Of a DNA stretch of 64,000 bases, positions 58,367-64,000 are shown in pieces. The stretch lies in contig NC_083596.1 of the NCBI RefSeq assembly GCF_027579695.1, forward strand, positions 14,554,798 to 14,618,797, written 5' to 3'. The position numbers and the translations under genes were made by a program. The first letter of the stretch is position 1. Each line of letters starts with the position of its first letter. The notes under the pieces are model-generated. The model made no database searches, was not told the origin of the DNA, and saw only the letters and a list, made by a program, of their open reading frames with translations. The stretch is from Neoarius graeffei. Taxonomy: Eukaryota; Chordata; Actinopteri; Siluriformes; Ariidae.

Positions 58367-58470
58367 TTATTCGTCGCAGTCGTCTAAGGGATCTGCCTCA
58401 GACTTCTCCTCAGAACAAAGGCGAAAGGAAATCACTGCAACGTTCTCAGGTGCAACACTTAACACACGTC
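58367..58470 (-). CDS. Unidentified terminal-exon-like frame
   Basis: An acceptor-like TCTGTGTGACAG is followed by 34 codons (RVLSVAPENVAVISFRLC... DPLDDCDE) ending at TAA 58369-58367. AATAAA lies 260 bp beyond. The arrangement fits a last coding exon of a minus-strand gene, but I do not recognise the protein. A 123-codon frame overlaps on the plus strand. Confidence 0.22.
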
Positions 58471-59038
58471 CTGTCACACAGAACGACTTTCTTCAAAAAC
58501 CCCTGGAGTTACTTGATGATTTCCCTCTTCCCCACAATGTGATGAAGTGCTCACTCGAATACACACACACACGCACACACTTCCCTTTTTCATGTCAGGG
58601 GCTCCCTGTTTCTCCCATTCTCACTATTCTGTCCAGTGTAAAAGAGTGTTAACATAAAAGAGCACAGGTGGCAATGAAGCTGTTTCAAAGCTCAGGACTA
58701 TCAGTGCAATGAATGTTATGACACAAAGTTAAAGGAACAGTCCACCGTACTTCCATAATGAAATATGCTCTTATCTGAATTGAGACGAGCTGCTCCGTAC
58801 CTCTCCGAGCTTTGCGCGACTTCCCAGTCAGTCAGACGCACTGTCACTCCTGTTAGCAATGTAGCTAGGCTCAGTATGGCCAACGGTATTTTTTGGGGCT
58901 GTAGTTAGATGCGACCAAACTCTTCCGCGTTTTTCCTGTTTACATAGGTTTATATGACCAGTGATATGAAACAAGTTCAGTTACACAAATTGAAACGTGG
59001 TGATTTTCTATGCTATGGAAAGTCCGCACTATAATGAC

Positions 59039-59851
59039 CAGTGTTGGGCACGTTACTTTCAAAAAGTAATTAGTTATAGTTACTAGTTACTTTTCCCAAA
59101 AAGTAACTGAGTTAGTAACGGAGTTACTTTGTCATGAAAGTAACTAATTACCAGGGAAAGTAATTATTCCGTTACATTTTGTTCCCCCTCAAAAAAAATC
59201 AAATTCAGTTAGTGTAATCATAATAAAAGTGAATGTTAAATGTGTTTAATGACTGAAATGGACACTTAACAGAACCAATTAGTAATGTTATCTACACTAT
59301 ATTAATATTTTTGTGGGACAATGTGAGATAAGACATCTATCAAATGTAATATATTTTTGTAGTTATTAAAATTATGTTACTAATTACTGGCCACTGACGA
59401 GGACAAACGCTTTGTTCCTCGACATAATGTGCATTGCATGTAAACACTCTTGCCTTTTATTTCAAGTAATGAAAAGTAATGGCTGTATTTCCAATGTGAA
59501 AGCGCAGTGCTGGGCTGACCGCTCGCCATCGCTGTGTCTTCCGATTGAAAGAGTGCGCAGTAGTGCAGTAGGCGTGGCCTACCTACGTATGTTGTCCAAA
59601 TCTACTCTGATTGGCTTACTGTGCCGTTGTCTCGTGTCTCCCCGCCCCACACGAAAGCAGAGTAAAGAAAGGCTGAACGAGCAGCGTGCCAGATGAAAAC
59701 AGCTTTAATAAAGTAACGCATAGTATTTTATTGTAAGTAACGGGAACGGCGTTATAACGATGTAAAAAGTAATTAGTTAGATTACTCGTTACTAAAAAAA
59801 GTAACGCCGTTAGTAACGCCATTATTTCTAACGCTGTTATTCCCATCACTG
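59039..59851. mobile_element. hAT element (813 bp) inside the foldback
   Basis: Ends CAGTGTTGGGCACGTTAC and AACGCTGTTATTCCCATCACTG-type, with an exact 8-bp duplication ATAATGAC (59031-59038 and 59852-59859). The subterminal regions are full of AGTAACT/AGTTACT words. Confidence 0.9.
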
Positions 59852-59852
59852 A

Positions 59853-59963
59853 TAATGACAGGCGTACTAACACCTTCTGCGCACTTCGGCAGCGCATTGA
59901 TACGGAGCTCAGATATCAATGTGCTGCCGAAGTGCGCAGAAGGTGTTAGTACACCTGTCATTA
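59853..59963. repeat. 111-bp near-perfect palindrome, centre of the foldback element
   Basis: The left half TAATGACAGGCGTACTAAC... GCGCACTTCGGCAGC is mirrored with few mismatches on the right. The centre is near the GAGCTC at about 59904-59909. Confidence 0.9.
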
Positions 59964-60276
59964 TAGTGCGGACTTTCCATAGCATAGAAAATCGCTATGT
60001 TTCAATTTGTGTAACTGAACTTGTTTCATGTCACTGGTCATATAAACCTATGTAAACAGGAAAAACGCGGAAGAGTTTGGTCGCATCTAACTACAGCCCC
60101 AAAAAATACCATTGGCCATGCTGAGCCTAGCTACATTGCTAACAGGAGTGACAGCGCGTCTGACTGCGTCTGACTGACTGGGAGGTCGCGCAAAGCTCGG
60201 ACAGGTACGGAGCAGCTCGTCTCAATTCAGATAAGAGCATATTTCATTATGGAAGTATGGTGGACTGTTCCTTTAA

Positions 60277-60545
60277 GGCTGCTTTATCCAAATACAGTAT
60301 ACATAAGACTCTGAACAAAGTGTGTCATAATGCAAGCAAGCCTTTCTTGATGAATTATATGTCTTTGAAAAACTTTTACACATTATTTCATCAGTCCAGC
60401 TGTATAACATCATCTATGCCACACTATTTCTGTTTCACGCTTGCATGATACAAAGATATCATTCACGATGTAACATCCTGAGATAGAGTATACATTCAAT
60501 ATCATCACTAATGATGTACTAGTTACTTTCTATTGCATTGAAAGT
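60277..60545. other. No recognised feature
   Basis: Short AT-rich spacer. Confidence 0.4.
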
Positions 60546-60890
60546 AAGAAAGAAAGCACAATTTTATTCATCACACACTTGTGAAATTTCCTCTCTGCAT
60601 TTAACCCATCTGGGGCAGTGAACACACACACGTGAGCAATGAGCACACACCCAGAGCAGTGGGCAGCCATGCTAACAGCGCACGGGGAGCAGTTGGGAGT
60701 TAGGTGCCTCACTCAAGGGCACCTCAGTCCAAGGCCGTCCCATATTAACCTGTGGAGGAAACCTACACAGACACAGGGAGAACATGCAAACTCCTCACAG
60801 AAAGGCCCTCGCCGGCCGCTGGGTTTGAACCCAGAACCTTCTTGCTGTGAGGCGACTGTGCTAACCACTACACCACAGTGCCACCCGAAG
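60546..60890 (-). mobile_element. SINE with family A head and a different 3' end (family B)
   Basis: The tRNA-like head and first body part (60890 down to about 60755) match family A. The rest (GAGGTGCCCTTGAGTGAGGC... AATGCAGAGAGG) matches the 3' part at 19736-19925 instead. The two families share a promoter module but have different tails. Confidence 0.8.
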
Positions 60891-61348
60891 GTTATACACA
60901 GAAAGTATACACAGAATACATGGCTATTTAATAATTATTACACGAAATTGAGTCGTATATGAGCTGACAGCTGACGAGGTGCGTAGTGCCGAGCCGGCTA
61001 TAAGCCATGTATGACGAGACTGAGTGAAAAACTGTTTTATTCTATCCACATTCACTGGATTTTGAGAAACAGAGCTTTTTTTTTTTCATTTTTTATTTTT
61101 TGCAAATTCGATAAATACAAAACTTTACACAAAACGTCCGACAAAATAATTTCCGCTTGGGTGGACTTCTTAAAAATGTATCGATGGCTGGACGAATTGA
61201 CTTTAGTGTTATTGTTGTTGTTTTTGTAGAAAGTGCCGTCTTGCTGTCGTGACGAGGTATAGAATAGCTTTAGACATTTATTAATTTGTGTTAGCAGTGC
61301 TGGCGCAAATTATTACTTTCACTCAGGATCTTTCTACTTTATAATAAC
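60891..61348. other. No recognised gene
   Basis: AT-rich sequence with one 72-codon frame (61011-61229) without recognisable similarity. Confidence 0.35.
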
Positions 61349-61374
61349 AACAACAATAATTATTATTATTATTA

Positions 61375-62050
61375 TCCCCCATTGGTCGAAAGGCCCAAAG
61401 GGGGATTATGTCGTGGCTATGTCTGTCTGTCCATCCCGGTGTCAGTCCTGTGCGCTGTGGCGCGTGCACCTGAAGAACTCTCAGGTGCGCCCCGGGCTGC
61501 ACGTGCGTCAAGCGGACTATTGCGCATGCGCCGTTAACGACACACACCTGAACATAATTAAGGAGCTATATGTGCACCTACATAAGGACTGTTTAGACGC
61601 ACTATCGGTGCGAAGTATTACACTACGTCAGTATGCATTACCGGGCCTTGTTACCCGTGTTTGATTTCCTGGTTTCCTGATTCCTGTACCTGTTCCTCGT
61701 TCCTGCTTTCTCGCTGCCTGTGATATCCTGTTTGCACCTCGCCTGACCCTTTGCTTGTTTCTCATTTTGGATTTTGCCTGCTGATTTGGACTGTTTGCCT
61801 GTGTGTGTGTTTTTCACTGTAAATAAACATCATCTCTGCACATACGTCCACTTCCTACCTCGTACCGGACACCCAGGAAGCGTGCTCACCTTCTGAAATC
61901 AATTCCTCTCACAGTTTTTGGAGGAATTTCACGAAACTTGACAGGATTCTTTGTTATATGTCGGTAATACGCATATTGCAATTTCATTCAATTCAGTCAC
62001 ATTTTACTAGAGTTATGGCATTGTCGCCAGCAGGGGATATTGTGCTCTTA
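61375..62050. repeat. Dispersed repeat (CCCCCATTGGTCGAAAGGCC), split by a solo LTR
   Basis: Left part 61375-61439 and right part 61872-62050, ending GTGCTCTTAGAGCACTC before an (ATT)n run. An (ATT)n run also precedes it. Confidence 0.5.
61440..61871 (+). mobile_element. Solo LTR, copy 2
   Basis: A 432-bp segment beginning TGTCAGTCCTGTGCG and ending ACCGGACA (TG...CA ends). The flanks CCCGG and CCCAG are a 5-bp duplication with one mismatch. AATAAA near 61821 fits an LTR polyadenylation signal. Related to 13712-14100. Confidence 0.85.
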
Positions 62051-62057
62051 GAGCACT

Positions 62058-62058
62058 C

Positions 62059-62104
<46 letters not shown>

Positions 62105-62106
62105 CC
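62058..62106. repeat. (ATT)n microsatellite
   Basis: About 16 trinucleotide units. Confidence 0.95.
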
Positions 62107-62591
62107 TATTATTTTTAGGATGCTATTTCTCCCTCAGTTTTCAACCAATCATCAACAAATTTCACATGAAGAATACTCTGGGCTGAATTATGTTGCTATG
62201 ACTTTTGGTGGTGATCTGGATCACTGAACCAGAATGATCCATGAAAAACGTTTTTTATTTTTTCTTCAATCACTTATAACCCTGTTAATTTTCATGATTT
62301 TTTTCAATCAGTTTTTTTTTTCAGGGCATCAGGACACAATGTTTCCTTGACCTTCAATTAACGAAGGTCAGCTAGCACAAATTACTGTGACTTTAATCAC
62401 AGTCTCTATCTAGTTTAATTCTTCCTTGGACATTTCAGTTCTGTAATTTTCAAACTTCTTTGCACTTTTGAACCAGTCTAAAAAAAATCAGACAAATTTT
62501 AATGCTTAAAGATGAAGAATGTAAACAAACCGGCAAAATGACAGGAGCAATTTGTGAAAAATGCTATGATGATAATAATAATAATTCTTTT
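62107..62591. other. No recognised gene
   Basis: AT-rich sequence. ACCTTCAATTAACGAAGGT at about 62350-62368 is a short inverted repeat. Confidence 0.4.
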
Positions 62592-62723
62592 TTAAAAAAA
62601 AGATATGTTCTTACTATCAAATACTTTCATTGCATATTTTTGTTTTTTTTTATTTTCTGGGGTTTTGTTTTCGAGTGGAATTTTTATTTCATCCTCGGTT
62701 GGTTCAGTAACACGCACCGCCAT
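62592..62723 (-). pseudogene. Short ORF resembling N-termini of transposon-encoded tyrosine recombinases
   Basis: ATG 62723 in good context (AAAATGGCG) gives MAVRVTEPTEDEIKIPLENK, then TPENKKKQKYAMKVF, and stops at 62592-62594. The pattern EDEI-x-(4-6)-K-x2-ENxKK-x3-A-x-KVF resembles the N-terminal part of Crypton-like or KIAA1958-like proteins of fish, as I recall them. Only 43 codons survive. Confidence 0.3.
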
Positions 62724-62770
62724 TTTGTTTTTCTCTACTCATGGTATATGAGCTGATAGCCTAGTAGTAG

Positions 62771-63145
62771 GGCAGCACGGTGGTGTAGTGGTTAGCGCTG
62801 TCACCTCACAGCAAGAAGGTCCGGGTTCGAGCCCCGTGGCCGGCGAGGGCCTTCCTGTGTGGAGTTTGTATGTTCTCCCTGTGTCCGCGTGGGTTTCCTC
62901 CGGGTGCTCCGGTTTCCCCCACAGTCCAAAGACATGCAGGTTAGGTTAACTGGTGACTCTAAATTGACCGTAGGTGTGAATGTGAGTGTGAATGGTTGTC
63001 TGTGTCTATGTGTCAGCCCTGTGATGACCTGGCAACTTGTCCAGGGTGTACCCCGCCTTTCGCCCGTAGTCAGCTGGGATAGGCTCCAGCTTGCCTGCGA
63101 CCCTGTAGAACAGGATAAAGCGGCTAGAGATAATGAGATGAGATG
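62771..63145 (+). mobile_element. Family A SINE
   Basis: Full-length GATGA-tail copy with an exact 13-bp duplication AGCCTAGTAGTAG (62758-62770 and 63146-63158). Confidence 0.96.
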
Positions 63146-63224
63146 AGCCTAGTAGTAGAGTAGCCAATCAGAGTGTGCGGTTGCTCATATCCAGTCAATT
63201 TGGATAGAATAATTACTTTTATAC

Positions 63225-63720
63225 TACAGCATTGTTGAATTCTTGAATAAGCTGAAAGGGTGTTGATTAGTTTCCTGTAACAGAGGTTTGGACTATTATT
63301 CCAATCACAGGGTCATAATAATGCTTTTGTTATAATACGTATAGAATCGTTTCTATAGTGACAGCTTACATAGTGACTTGTATGGCAGATGATCAACATA
63401 ATCGAATGCTAATAATAAACTTTTTTTAAAAAAAATGTTATTAAATTTTGTATGTTCACAAATAAAACGCTGTAATTGATGATATGGTGAAGTTTTCTGT
63501 AAAGAGGCATTTATTGAACAATAACAGAAGGAAGAGTCTACAATGTCAGTAAGTTTTCCAGACAGAGGATTTTATGCTTTATGTGTAATTTTTTTTTTGT
63601 CTTCGAGAGAGAAAACAAGTGAGGCTGGTGAGGGAGTTACTGTTTATAGCTGCTAAAACATTGTGTCATGGAATCTCCATAACATTATCAATATAAACAG
63701 TTAAAACACATGATGTGCTG
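63225..63720. repeat. Dispersed repeat R2, copy 2
   Basis: Shares CAGCATTGTTGAATTCTTGA-type and ATGGTGAAGTTTTCTGT-type words, in order, with 27835-28370. Confidence 0.5.
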
Positions 63721-64000
63721 TGCTTTAATAAATTAAAAATGGTAATTGTTTGCAGAACACTGTGATATCAGAGGAATAAAACACTTCGTGATGCTCTCTT
63801 ATGCTCTATGTTTTATATTCTGTCCTGACTTTTTTTATTTGAATTCCTTACCAAACATGCTTGATACCTATCTGAGCAAAATATTTTTCCAAAATGGCAG
63901 AAAGTTACAAGTCAGAATAAGAAATACAAACACACTGTCAGACTGTAACCCTAATGAGAATGGATAGAAATGATGCCTCGTGTAGGAAGTGATCACTCAA
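63721..64000. other. No recognised feature
   Basis: AT-rich; a 73-codon frame (63746-63967) has no recognisable similarity. Confidence 0.35.

Larger units (their letters stand above)
58733..60272. mobile_element. Foldback Kolobok-like TTAA element split by a hAT element
   Basis: Flanked by TTAA (58729-58732 and 60273-60276) with ends AGGAACAGTCCACC and GGTGGACTGTTCCT. The arms are inverted along essentially their whole length (~355 bp each once the hAT is removed), so the element is a long hairpin. No coding domain. Confidence 0.88.

Overview
The window looks like teleost fish nuclear DNA. Two vertebrate genes with GT-AG introns can be read, and the rest is mostly transposable elements of types common in fish genomes. 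I cannot name the species.

Genes. (1) The 5' part of poldip2 lies on the minus strand: exon 1 at 20779-20963, exon 2 at 11155-11236 and exon 3 at 7983-8080. The remaining exons would lie left of the window. (2) A complete three-exon sebox/mezzo homeobox gene lies on the minus strand: 33102-33201, 31984-32186 and 29254-29916, encoding 321 residues. POLDIP2 and SEBOX are also close neighbours on the same strand in human (from memory), which supports both names. I did not find tmem199, vtn or sarm1. Three other short exon-like frames are listed with low confidence.

Layout. 1-21 kb is poldip2 intron 3 (partial), exon 3, intron 2, exon 2, a 9.5 kb intron 1 and exon 1, with the introns full of nested transposons. 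21-28 kb is intergenic: a SINE trimer, a SINE split by a THAP-bearing DNA transposon, a decayed Tc1 element and two nested terminal-inverted-repeat elements. 29-33.3 kb is sebox. 33.3-36.4 kb holds microsatellites, SINE fragments and a SINE split by a Harbinger-like element. 36.4-54.5 kb is an 18.1 kb higher-order tandem array with no convincing gene. 54.5-64 kb holds more SINEs, a hAT element, a foldback TTAA element split by a hAT element, and a solo LTR.

The most unusual feature is the array. It has three levels: degenerate ~115-125 bp monomers ending in a GGGGGCGCT-type motif, ~1,077 bp units, and six 2.3-3.5 kb higher-order repeats. Each higher-order repeat ends in a GCCGC-TT-GCGGC stem-loop, and several begin with a palindromic header. 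It also carries 16 copies of a motif resembling the CTCF core. Elsewhere, exact target-site duplications let many nested insertions be ordered in time.
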